Below are positions 7,924-14,215 of a DNA stretch of 64,000 nucleotides, one piece after another; the first letter of the stretch is position 1, and every line of letters begins with the position of its first letter. The notes under the pieces were generated by a model, which made no database searches, was not told where the DNA came from, and saw only the letters and a program-made list of their open reading frames with translations. A program made the translations under genes and the position numbers. Source of the DNA: an uncultured Oscillibacter sp. (lineage in GTDB: Bacteria; Bacillota; Clostridia; Oscillospirales; Oscillospiraceae); NCBI GenBank assembly GCA_910576865.1, contig CAJTKE010000001.1:124001-188000 (forward strand), written 5' to 3'.

Positions 7924-8079
7924 TTATCTCTTTTTATGGAGCGCCTCCAGGGCCAGTTCACCCGCCAGTTTGAAAAGCGCGTCCGACAATACCTGCTCGA
8001 CATCCCGCCCGGCTTGGGAAGCGATTCTCTCGTAGAAAACCGCCGTCTCTTCGCTCAGCCGAATTTCATATTGCTTCAT
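7924..8079 (-). CDS. ribbon-helix-helix-type small DNA-binding protein (solitary antitoxin-like)
   Basis: 51 residues, MKQYEIRLSEETAVFYERIA followed by a second helix and a KKR end. The strand (YEIRLSEE) plus two helices is the layout of CopG/Arc-type ribbon-helix-helix repressors, which bind DNA as dimers and are often antitoxins. Start ATG 8079 follows AAAGGAGG by 4 nt; longer in-frame starts lie upstream of the promoter and are dismissed. No toxin gene is adjacent. Its promoter is studded with three direct repeats (see 8095-8143), which it probably binds to repress itself. Confidence 0.7.
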   Translation of the reverse strand: MKQYEIRLSEETAVFYERIASQAGRDVEQVLSDALFKLAGELALEALHKKR

Positions 8080-8094
8080 ATGCCCTCCTTTTAC

Positions 8095-8143
8095 CCGTAT
8101 TCCCACATTATAACCGTATTCGGGCAACAAGTCAACCGTATTC
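8095..8143 (-). promoter_or_regulatory. promoter with three iterons upstream of the RHH gene
   Basis: Minus strand TTGACT (8135-8130), 17 bp, TATAAT (8112-8107): near-consensus. Three direct copies of GAATACGG (plus-strand CCGTATTC at 8095-8102, 8114-8121, 8136-8143) flank and fill the core, 19 and 22 bp apart, about two helical turns. The outer two extend to GTGGGAATACGG. This is a classic layout for a small repressor that blocks its own promoter. Confidence 0.75.
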
Positions 8144-8202
8144 CCACAATTCTTTTTGCGCGGGAATGGTAGTGTGAAAGAAACTGGAAGGGGGAACGGC
8201 TG

Positions 8203-8445
8203 ATGGGAATTGCGGATATGGTGCGGGCCCGGCTTATTTCGCTGTGCCGGGAGAGGGACATCACAGTGAACCACATGTGTGAGCTGGCGGCGGTCCCGCA
8301 GTCGACTGTCAATAATTTTTTAAACCGCAAAACCCACAACCTCGGCATCATCACCCTGAAAAAGCTGACGGACGGACTCAACCTGAGCATCACGGAATTC
8401 TTTGATACGGAGGCGTTCCGCACGCTGGACCAGGAAATCCACTGA
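8203..8445 (+). CDS. XRE-family transcriptional regulator
   Basis: 80 residues, a single Cro/CI-type helix-turn-helix: RARLISLCRERDITVNHMCE, then AAVPQSTVNNFLNRKTHN as the recognition region, ending with SITEFFDTEAF. Ribosome site GGAAGGGGG precedes the ATG. It is divergent from the RHH gene and precedes the type I toxin locus. A GC-rich hairpin (8447-8486) lies just after the stop but lacks a T-run. Its target is unknown; in this addiction-like island it may control a neighbouring module. Confidence 0.85.
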   Translation: MGIADMVRARLISLCRERDITVNHMCELAAVPQSTVNNFLNRKTHNLGIITLKKLTDGLNLSITEFFDTEAFRTLDQEIH

Positions 8446-8491
8446 GGGGCGCTTCCGGCGGATGACGGCCAAAACCGCCGGCGCCCGGGAC

Positions 8492-8520
8492 TTGACAAAA
8501 CAGCATGAGATGGGTATACT
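8492..8520 (+). promoter_or_regulatory. promoter of antisense RNA (type I antitoxin)
   Basis: TTGACA (8492-8497), 17 bp, TATACT (8515-8520): near-consensus, with no coding gene downstream on this strand. Confidence 0.8.
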
Positions 8521-8526
8521 AAAAAC

Positions 8527-8650
8527 AGCCTCCCAAGGGACGGTAATCCCTTGAGAGGCCGGGCGAAGCCGGCAGACGGTCAGCCCCAAAAGCTATCTAC
8601 TCAAAAGAGTAACCGCCTTGGTTGGAGCCGTGGGCGGTTACTTCTTTTTG
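8527..8650 (+). ncRNA. type I antitoxin antisense RNA
   Basis: About 124 nt, starting after a strong promoter. It has a 5' hairpin (GCCTC, AAGGGA, loop, TCCCTT, GAGGC; about 8529-8560), then ends in the hairpin GTAACCGCC (8609-8617) / GGCGGTTAC (8633-8641) with a TTCTTTTT tail. Its 3' end overlaps the end of the convergent 28-residue hydrophobic toxin gene, including its stop codon, as in txpA/RatA or bsrG/SR4 of Bacillus. It probably pairs with the toxin mRNA 3' end and leads to its decay or silencing. Confidence 0.7.
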
Positions 8651-8724
8651 TATACCTGAATGAACAGGCCGCAAATGCCGATGATAACAAGGCAGAACTG
8701 GAACAGCTCTGAATATGTAATCAT
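8638..8724 (-). CDS. type I toxin: small hydrophobic membrane peptide
   Basis: 28 residues: MITYSELFQFCLVIIGICGL then FIQVYKKK, one membrane helix with a lysine tail, the pattern of holin-like/TxpA-type toxins of Firmicutes, which damage the membrane when overproduced. Start ATG 8724 has AAGGGGGG about 8 nt upstream; a longer in-frame extension (to 8826) is less likely because this site is so good. It has its own promoter at 8843-8815, and its 3' end overlaps the antisense RNA terminator. Confidence 0.8.
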   Translation of the reverse strand: MITYSELFQFCLVIIGICGLFIQVYKKK

Positions 8725-8814
8725 TACGCAGCCCCCCTTTCCAAGGATCAGAGGGCAAGAAGCTGCCCCCTGTCCAGGGGCCAACCGTCCACCGTCGATG
8801 GCAGCGCCAAGGAA

Positions 8815-8843
8815 ACCATACCACATTTCGGCAAGACGAGCAA
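8815..8843 (-). promoter_or_regulatory. type I toxin promoter
   Basis: Minus strand TTGCTC (8843-8838), 17 bp, TATGGT (8820-8815) with TGG before the -10. It gives an 80-85-nt leader that can fold, a common way to delay toxin translation. Confidence 0.55.
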
Positions 8844-8850
8844 GCCTGTA

Positions 8851-8884
8851 AAAACACGGGCAGGAGGATTCCTGCCCGTGTTTT
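8851..8884. terminator. bidirectional terminator
   Basis: Perfect 15-bp stem AAAACACGGGCAGGA / TCCTGCCCGTGTTTT with loop GGAT. It ends the XRE gene at 8900-9115 (minus strand) and insulates the toxin promoter. Confidence 0.8.
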
Positions 8885-8899
8885 ATCGTTCAACGTTGT

Positions 8900-9115
8900 T
8901 CATCGTTCCTTGCTGAGCCCCAGCAGGTAATCCGTGCTGACGCCGTAGTACTTGCTCAATGTGATCAGATGATGGATGGGGAGTTCGTTGGCGCCCCGCT
9001 CGTACCGCGCGTACATCGTCTGGGAGGTTCCCAGCACCTCGGCGATCTGTGACTGCGTCTTGTCGGCGTCTTCGCGCAAATCACGAAGAATACGTACATA
9101 CTCCATATCATCCAC
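8900..9115 (-). CDS. XRE-family transcriptional regulator
   Basis: 71 residues, single helix-turn-helix: ILRDLREDADKTQSQIAEVL, then GTSQTMYARYERGANELPIH, ending YYGVSTDYLLGLS, a typical Cro/CI-type repressor. I place the start at GTG 9115, 8 nt after AGGGGG; GTG 9124 overlaps that ribosome site and ATG 9106 is too far from it. The AT-rich region upstream has repeated GGTTTCC/GGGTTT motifs that may be operators. Target unknown. Confidence 0.85.
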   Translation of the reverse strand: MDDMEYVRILRDLREDADKTQSQIAEVLGTSQTMYARYERGANELPIHHLITLSKYYGVSTDYLLGLSKER

Positions 9116-9405
9116 GTTCGACACCCCCTATTGACTTTTACCCAGTTTGTCTTCCAACCTTAATTTATCATAAAAATCGGTCCCTGTTGGGTTTACAACA
9201 CACAATTTTACTACAATTTCTTCGGGTTTCCTCGTATAATTTGTAGGTTTCCATAGATTTTAATTGATTAAAGTTTAAAAAACACCAAAAACGCCGGACT
9301 TGTAAGGCAAGACCGCTTTACAAGCGGGGGTTTTGCCTGTATAATATCATGGAAGGTATATGCTGATTTTACCATGGTTCCCATCAAGTGAAAAGAGGAA
9401 ATATT
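9116..9405 (+). promoter_or_regulatory. intergenic region with DEAD-helicase promoter (core 9317-9345)
   Basis: An AT-rich 290-bp gap. It contains TTTACA (9317-9322), 17 bp, TATAAT (9340-9345) for the helicase; an inverted repeat CTTGTAA (9299-9305) / TTACAAG (9318-9324) overlaps the -35. Further upstream are a second TATAAT near 9235 and repeated GGTTTCC motifs near the divergent XRE gene. No further gene was seen. Confidence 0.7.
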
Positions 9406-10563
9406 ATGGAGTATACAGAAGGCGTCCGGTTCGACAGCCTGGGGCTGTCCCCGGAGATCATGCGGGCCATCGAGAAGCGGGGGCTGGAGCTGACCACCCC
9501 CGTCCAGGCGGGCTGCATCCCCCCCATGATGGACTGGCGGGACGTGATCGCCAAGGCCCCCACGGGCACCGGAAAAACCTTTGCCTACGGCATCCCCATC
9601 ATCGAGCACACGGACCCGGAGGACGACAGCGTCCAGGCCGTCATTCTGGCCCCCACCCGGGAGCTGGCCATTCAGATCACCGACGAGCTGCGGGACATCT
9701 CCGCTTTCCGCCCCGGGGTCCGCTGCGTCTGCCTCTACGGGGGCCAGCCCATCGGCAGGCAGATCGACGCGCTGAAGAAGCGGCCCCAGATCGTGGTGGC
9801 CACGCCGGGACGCCTCGGCGACCACATGAAGCGCCGCACCGTCCGGGTGGACTCCGCCCAGACCGTGGTTCTGGACGAGGCGGACCGGATGCTGGACATG
9901 GGCTTCATCCACGACGTGACCCGCCTGCTGGACAAGATGAACAAGCGGAAAAACCTGGGCCTCTTCTCCGCCACCATCTCCCGGGAGGTGATGGACATCG
10001 CCTGGGTCTACCAGCGGGACGCGGCGGAGATCACCGTCCGGGAGGACGAGCAGAACAAGCCGGACATCAAGCAGTTCCGCATGGACGTGGCCCAGAACGA
10101 AAAGGCGGACGTCATCGCGAAAATCCTGGAGGAGACGGGCTTCGACCGCTGCATGGCCTTCTGCAACACCAAGGGCTCCACGGAGCGTATCTGCAAGTTC
10201 CTGCAAATGCGGGGCATTGACGCCGAGTGCATCCACGGGGACATCCCCCAGAAGCGGCGGGAGCAGGTGATGAACCTCTTCCGGGAGGGGAAGCTCCGGG
10301 TCTTCGTCTCCACCGACGTGGCCGCCCGGGGCATCGACGTGGACGATGTGGACATCGTCTTCAACTGCGACGTGCCGGATGAAAACCAGGACTATGTCCA
10401 CCGCATCGGCCGGACCGGCCGGGCGAAGCGGCAGGGCGTGGCGGTGTCCCTGATCGCGGACTACCCCTCCAAGATGCGGATCGACGACATCGCCCAGAAG
10501 ACCCGGAACGAAATCGTCCCCGTGCGCTTCGGGGCGGACGGGGCGCTGGAGGTCATCGAGTAA
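9406..10563 (+). CDS. DEAD-box ATP-dependent RNA helicase
   Basis: 385 residues, the minimal two-RecA core without a long C-terminal extension. Seen in order: Q-motif (TPVQ, about 31-34), motif I APTGTGKT (51-58), PTRELA (83-88), TPGR (133-136), DEAD (157-160), SAT (188-190), and motif VI HRIGRTGR near residue 330. It unwinds short RNA duplexes; roles in ribosome assembly or RNA decay are likely but not assigned. Start ATG 9406 follows AGAGGA; a GTG at 9388 is in frame but lacks a ribosome site. Confidence 0.93.
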   Translation: MEYTEGVRFDSLGLSPEIMRAIEKRGLELTTPVQAGCIPPMMDWRDVIAKAPTGTGKTFAYGIPIIEHTDPEDDSVQAVILAPTRELAIQITDELRDISAFRPGVRCVCLYGGQPIGRQIDALKKRPQIVVATPGRLGDHMKRRTVRVDSAQTVVLDEADRMLDMGFIHDVTRLLDKMNKRKNLGLFSATISREVMDIAWVYQRDAAEITVREDEQNKPDIKQFRMDVAQNEKADVIAKILEETGFDRCMAFCNTKGSTERICKFLQMRGIDAECIHGDIPQKRREQVMNLFREGKLRVFVSTDVAARGIDVDDVDIVFNCDVPDENQDYVHRIGRTGRAKRQGVAVSLIADYPSKMRIDDIAQKTRNEIVPVRFGADGALEVIE

Positions 10564-10573
10564 GGGCAAAACG

Positions 10574-10600
10574 AAAGGAACCCCCTCGGGGGTTCCTTTT
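10574..10600 (+). terminator. terminator of the DEAD-box gene
   Basis: AAAGGAACCCC / GGGGTTCCTTTT hairpin 11 bp after the stop with a T-run; the convergent flavoprotein gene ends at 10612 and may share it. Confidence 0.85.
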
Positions 10601-10611
10601 TGCTGTGTCTC

Positions 10612-11817
10612 TCAGGCCAGGATGTCCGCCGCCAGGGCGTCGGCCAAGGCCTCCAGGCCCTGGCGCTGGGCCTCCTTCACGGAGGACTTCAGGCTGACGG
10701 TCCCCTCCAGGACGGTCATGTCCTTCATGGTTCCCAGCAGCTCCGTCATCTGCTTTCCGGAGACGGGGGCCCAGGTGCCGTTCTCGATGAGGCCCACCGT
10801 GCGGCTGCGCAGGCCGTGGGACTTCAGGTCCCGGAGGAAGTTGTCCATGGGGGTGTAGATCTCCCCGTTGTAGGTGGCGGCGGCGAGAACCAGATGGCTG
10901 CACCGGAAGGCCTCGGCCACCAGCTCGGACACGTGGGTGTGGGACACGTCGTAGAGCCGCACGTCCCGCACGCCCTTGTCCGCCAGCCGGGCCGCCAGAA
11001 TCTCGGCGGCGTTCTCCGTGTGGCCGTAGATGGACCCGCAGAAGATGGCGGCGGTCTTGTCCTCCGGGGTGTAGCTGCTCCAGCGCTGGTACTTCTCCAC
11101 GAACCAAGCGATATTCTCCCGCCAGATGGGGCCATGGAGGGGGCAGAGGTACTGGATATCCAGTCCCGCCGCCTTCTTCAGCAGGGTCTGGACCTGGGCG
11201 CCGTACTTGCCCACGATGTTGGTGTAGTACCGCCGGGCGTCGGGAAGCCACTCGGCCTCGAAGTTCACCTGATCGGCGAAGATGTTGCCGTTCAGGGCGC
11301 CGAAGGTGCCGAAGGCGTCGGCGGAGAAGAGGACCTTCTCCGTCTGGTCATAGGTGACCATGACCTCCGGCCAGTGGACCATGGGGGCCATGGCGAAGGT
11401 GAGGGTGTGCCGGCCGGTGGAGAGGGTGTCCCCCTCCTTCACCGCCATGCAGCGGTCCGTCACGTCGGCGTCGAAGAACTGGCCGATCATGGAGACGGCC
11501 TTGGCGCTGGCCACGATTTTGGCCTCCGGGTGGGTGCGGAGCACCGCCCCCAGGGTGGAGCAGTGGTCCGGCTCCATGTGGTCGATGATGACGTAGTCCA
11601 GGGGACGGCCCTCCAGGGCGTGGTCCAGGTTCTCGTAGAAGTGGGCCCCCACGGCGCTGTCCGCCGTGTCCAGCAGGACGGTCTTCTCGTCCCGCAGCAG
11701 GTAGGCGTTGTAGCTGACGCCCCGGGGCACGGGGAACACGTTTTCAAACAGGCTCAGCCGCCGGTCGGACCCGCCGATCAGCAGGATGTCCGGCGTGATG
11801 TTGCGCACACAGTACAT
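10612..11817 (-). CDS. flavodiiron protein, FprA-family A-type flavoprotein
   Basis: 401 residues. The N-terminal metallo-beta-lactamase-like domain carries the di-iron motif HMEPDH (residues 80-85), and later HWPEV and CPLHGPIW segments supply further ligands. The C-terminal flavodoxin-like FMN domain begins near residue 250 (IFCGSIYGHTENAAEILAAR). These proteins reduce O2 to water and/or NO to N2O in anaerobes, protecting against oxidative or nitrosative stress. Monocistronic. Start ATG 11817 follows AAAGGAGGATATTC. Confidence 0.95.
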   Translation of the reverse strand: MYCVRNITPDILLIGGSDRRLSLFENVFPVPRGVSYNAYLLRDEKTVLLDTADSAVGAHFYENLDHALEGRPLDYVIIDHMEPDHCSTLGAVLRTHPEAKIVASAKAVSMIGQFFDADVTDRCMAVKEGDTLSTGRHTLTFAMAPMVHWPEVMVTYDQTEKVLFSADAFGTFGALNGNIFADQVNFEAEWLPDARRYYTNIVGKYGAQVQTLLKKAAGLDIQYLCPLHGPIWRENIAWFVEKYQRWSSYTPEDKTAAIFCGSIYGHTENAAEILAARLADKGVRDVRLYDVSHTHVSELVAEAFRCSHLVLAAATYNGEIYTPMDNFLRDLKSHGLRSRTVGLIENGTWAPVSGKQMTELLGTMKDMTVLEGTVSLKSSVKEAQRQGLEALADALAADILA

Positions 11818-11908
11818 GATGAATATCCTCCTTTGCGGACATAGTTTTTCGCAAGGCTAATCTAACCCAATTTCCCCGGTTTGTCAAGCTGGGAACGGAC
11901 AGGTTGTT

Positions 11909-13879
11909 TCATTTTCGTTTCGGGAGCATGGATTTGGTCCGCGTCAAAACCTTGCGCAGCATGAGGCCCGGAATCCGGAGCTTCGCCCCCCACAGGCTGA
12001 TTCCGTTTTTCCGGCAGGCCTCCAGAATTTCAGCGTTGAACGGGGACCGCCTTCTCCCCAAAATGGCATCCGCAAGGCAGAGGTTTCGGGTTCTCTGGAA
12101 CCGCTCCACGTCAAAGACCTCGGAAAAACAGTCCAGCTGTCCCAGCGCGTAAAGCTCCAATTGCGTGCGGACGCACTTCCCGCACTCCCCGCAGTTGTCC
12201 CGGAGGGCGTAGATGCAGGGGTGCAGATAACGCCGCGCCAGCGGCGATTCGGACAGCCGCCTCAGCTTTCCCAGGCGCGTGAACGCGCATCCGATGGAGT
12301 AAAAGGCGGTGCGGTCCGTCCCGAGGCAAAGAAGCACAAGGAACTCGTAGTATCCCATGCTTTCTGAGAAAAAAGAAGAATTGATACACGCGATGGAAGA
12401 CGAGACAAAGTAGGCTTTGAACAGCCCCTGGAGCGCGAGAACCACGGCGGCGTGGCGGATGGACACCGTGGCCCGAAAACTCTCCTGAAGCGCCGTCCTC
12501 AGATTGCTGTCAACGCAGACCAGGTCCAGCCCCAGCTCCGGCACAATGCCCCTCTCCGCCTTTTCCCCCATCTTCCTCAGCGTGTCCGAGGGATCGTCCC
12601 CCTCGATGGCCCCGTTGCTGGCGATCATCAGATGGGTCAGCCGGTAGGCGGGATTCTCCCCCCGCAGGTCCTCCGTCACCGTGAAGAGGCTGTCCACGCC
12701 GCCGGTCCAGCCGGTGCCCACGGCGGCGGCGCAGTTCTCCGCCCCGGTGGCCTCCGCGTGGATTCTGATGGGATGGTACTCCTCCATGTTGGACGCCATG
12801 ATGGGAATGAGAAGCCGGTTGAGCTGGTACAGCAGGCGGCGGGTGACCGGCGCGGCGCAGACGATGTCCCGCCCCTCCCGCATGGCGGTGGTGAGCAGTG
12901 CCGCCGCGAAGGCGTCCGCCCGGTCCGTGACAAGCCCCGGCGCGTACTCCGATTTCACGGAGAACCAGAGGACCGTCTCCTCCCCCCGCAGAGAGACCCG
13001 GGCACAGAGGCGGGTCTGTTCCCCGGACTCCTCCAGGTAGGGCGCCCCGACGCGGATACAGGCGTCCCGGCGTTCCGGACCGCCCTCCGGCTCCTCCTCC
13101 CGGGCCAGCGCCATGGCGGCGGGATAGACCGCCACGGTCTCGCTGGACGCGCAGCCGCAGGCCAGCAGCTCCCAAACGGCACGGCGGGCCGGGTCCGCCG
13201 GAGCGCTCCGCTCCTCCGGCGAAAGCAGGTACACGGACAGCAGCCCCTGGAGTGCCAGGGCGCAGGCCAGTTCTCCATAGATCGGGGCCTCTTCCATGGA
13301 CTCCGGCAGAACCGCCCCCAGGTTGGTATCAAGGAGCAGCGCCTCCAGGCGCTGCTCCTCCGCGAAGCGCTTCGCGGAAAACCGAGTTTCTCGAAGGGCC
13401 TCCGGTGGTCTCTCGTCCCGCCCGCCCTGGATGTTGACGGCGACCACGTGGGTCAGCGGGTATTCGCTCCCGGCGCCGTGCCGCCGGACAGCGGGGAGGA
13501 ACGCCTCTCCCCGGGAAAAGCCGATACCCGCCGCCCCGGCGGAGGGATGCCGCTCCGATGTAAGCGGGGCGGTGATTTTCACGGGCTCGGGAGACAGTCC
13601 TTCCCGCTCCGCCGTCAGAATGGGGGCCAGATACGCGCCCAGCTGATAACACAGCCGCTCGGAGAGGGGGTCCTCGCATACGATCTCATGGCCCTCCCCC
13701 AGGGCGGCGGGAAACAGCGCCAGGACGAACGGGTCCGCCCGTCCCGGGGCCAGGCTCCGCCCCTGGGCGGCGTCCACGGAAAACCACAGCGTCAGACGGC
13801 GGCTGTCCACGGAGACCTCCGCCCACAGGCGGGTCCTTCCGTCCCGCGTCTCGATCCGGCTCCTGCCGATCTGAATCAT
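11909..13879 (-). CDS. internally duplicated protein with one PP-loop ATPase-like domain; unknown function
   Basis: 656 residues in two homologous halves. Residues about 12-222 and 288-492 align: TRLWAEVSV/TRLCARVSL, LTLWFSV/TVLWFSV, GRADPF/DRADAF, EGHEIVC/EGRDIVC, CYQLGAYLAPI/LYQLNRLLIPI, LALQGLLSVYL/LALQGLFKAYF. Only the second half has the PP-loop-like motif TGGVDS (392-397); the first has SRGEAF there. A unique C-terminal part has CGECGKC (563-569), likely a metal site, as in some QueC-like and polysaccharide-locus ATP pyrophosphatase-fold proteins. Function unknown; an ATP-dependent adenylylation chemistry is an inference. No operon partner. Confidence 0.75.
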   Translation of the reverse strand: MIQIGRSRIETRDGRTRLWAEVSVDSRRLTLWFSVDAAQGRSLAPGRADPFVLALFPAALGEGHEIVCEDPLSERLCYQLGAYLAPILTAEREGLSPEPVKITAPLTSERHPSAGAAGIGFSRGEAFLPAVRRHGAGSEYPLTHVVAVNIQGGRDERPPEALRETRFSAKRFAEEQRLEALLLDTNLGAVLPESMEEAPIYGELACALALQGLLSVYLLSPEERSAPADPARRAVWELLACGCASSETVAVYPAAMALAREEEPEGGPERRDACIRVGAPYLEESGEQTRLCARVSLRGEETVLWFSVKSEYAPGLVTDRADAFAAALLTTAMREGRDIVCAAPVTRRLLYQLNRLLIPIMASNMEEYHPIRIHAEATGAENCAAAVGTGWTGGVDSLFTVTEDLRGENPAYRLTHLMIASNGAIEGDDPSDTLRKMGEKAERGIVPELGLDLVCVDSNLRTALQESFRATVSIRHAAVVLALQGLFKAYFVSSSIACINSSFFSESMGYYEFLVLLCLGTDRTAFYSIGCAFTRLGKLRRLSESPLARRYLHPCIYALRDNCGECGKCVRTQLELYALGQLDCFSEVFDVERFQRTRNLCLADAILGRRRSPFNAEILEACRKNGISLWGAKLRIPGLMLRKVLTRTKSMLPKRK

Positions 13880-13971
13880 CGCGCATCCCCTCCCCGATTC
13901 TTGTCATGACTTTACAATAGCAGACAAGTCCTCGGCCGTCAAGGCGGAGGCCCCGGCGAACACACAGGAAA

Positions 13972-13993
13972 GCGGACCGTTTTCACGGTCCGC
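13972..13993 (-). terminator. copA terminator
   Basis: GCGGACCGT / ACGGTCCGC hairpin 12 bp past the copA stop, followed on the minus strand by TTTCC; T-run also present on the plus strand, so possibly bidirectional. Confidence 0.65.
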
Positions 13994-14005
13994 TTTTTCC
14001 CGGTC

Positions 14006-14215
14006 TCACTGAATGCCCAGCACCTTGTAGTCCTGGTCCTCCACGGCCTTTTTCAGCGCCTCGTCCGCAAGCTGCCCGGAGAGGGTCACCACCGCCGTGC
14101 CCTTCTCGTGGCTGACGTCGGCGGTGCTGACCTCCGGCAGGGCCTCCAGGGCCTTTTTCACCCGAGCCTCACAGTGTGTGCACATCATGCCCTCGATTTT
14201 CATGGTCTTTTCCAT
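14006..14215 (-). CDS. possible separate CopZ-like copper chaperone from an internal start in copA
   Basis: In the copA frame, codons for SEEVTA just before Met773 read as GAGGAGGTAACAGCT, a strong ribosome site 7 nt before ATG 14215. A free 69-residue protein starting MEKTMKIEGMMCTHCEARVK would equal a stand-alone CopZ copper chaperone. Either two genes fused by loss of the copA stop codon, leaving the old site, or both products are made. This is an alternative product of the same reading frame, not a separate locus. Confidence 0.35.
   Translation of the reverse strand: MEKTMKIEGMMCTHCEARVKKALEALPEVSTADVSHEKGTAVVTLSGQLADEALKKAVEDQDYKVLGIQ

Noticed and set aside
9117..9123. Spo0A-box heptamer near an XRE gene
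   Set aside because: A 7-mer occurs several times by chance in 64 kb on two strands; no supporting context.
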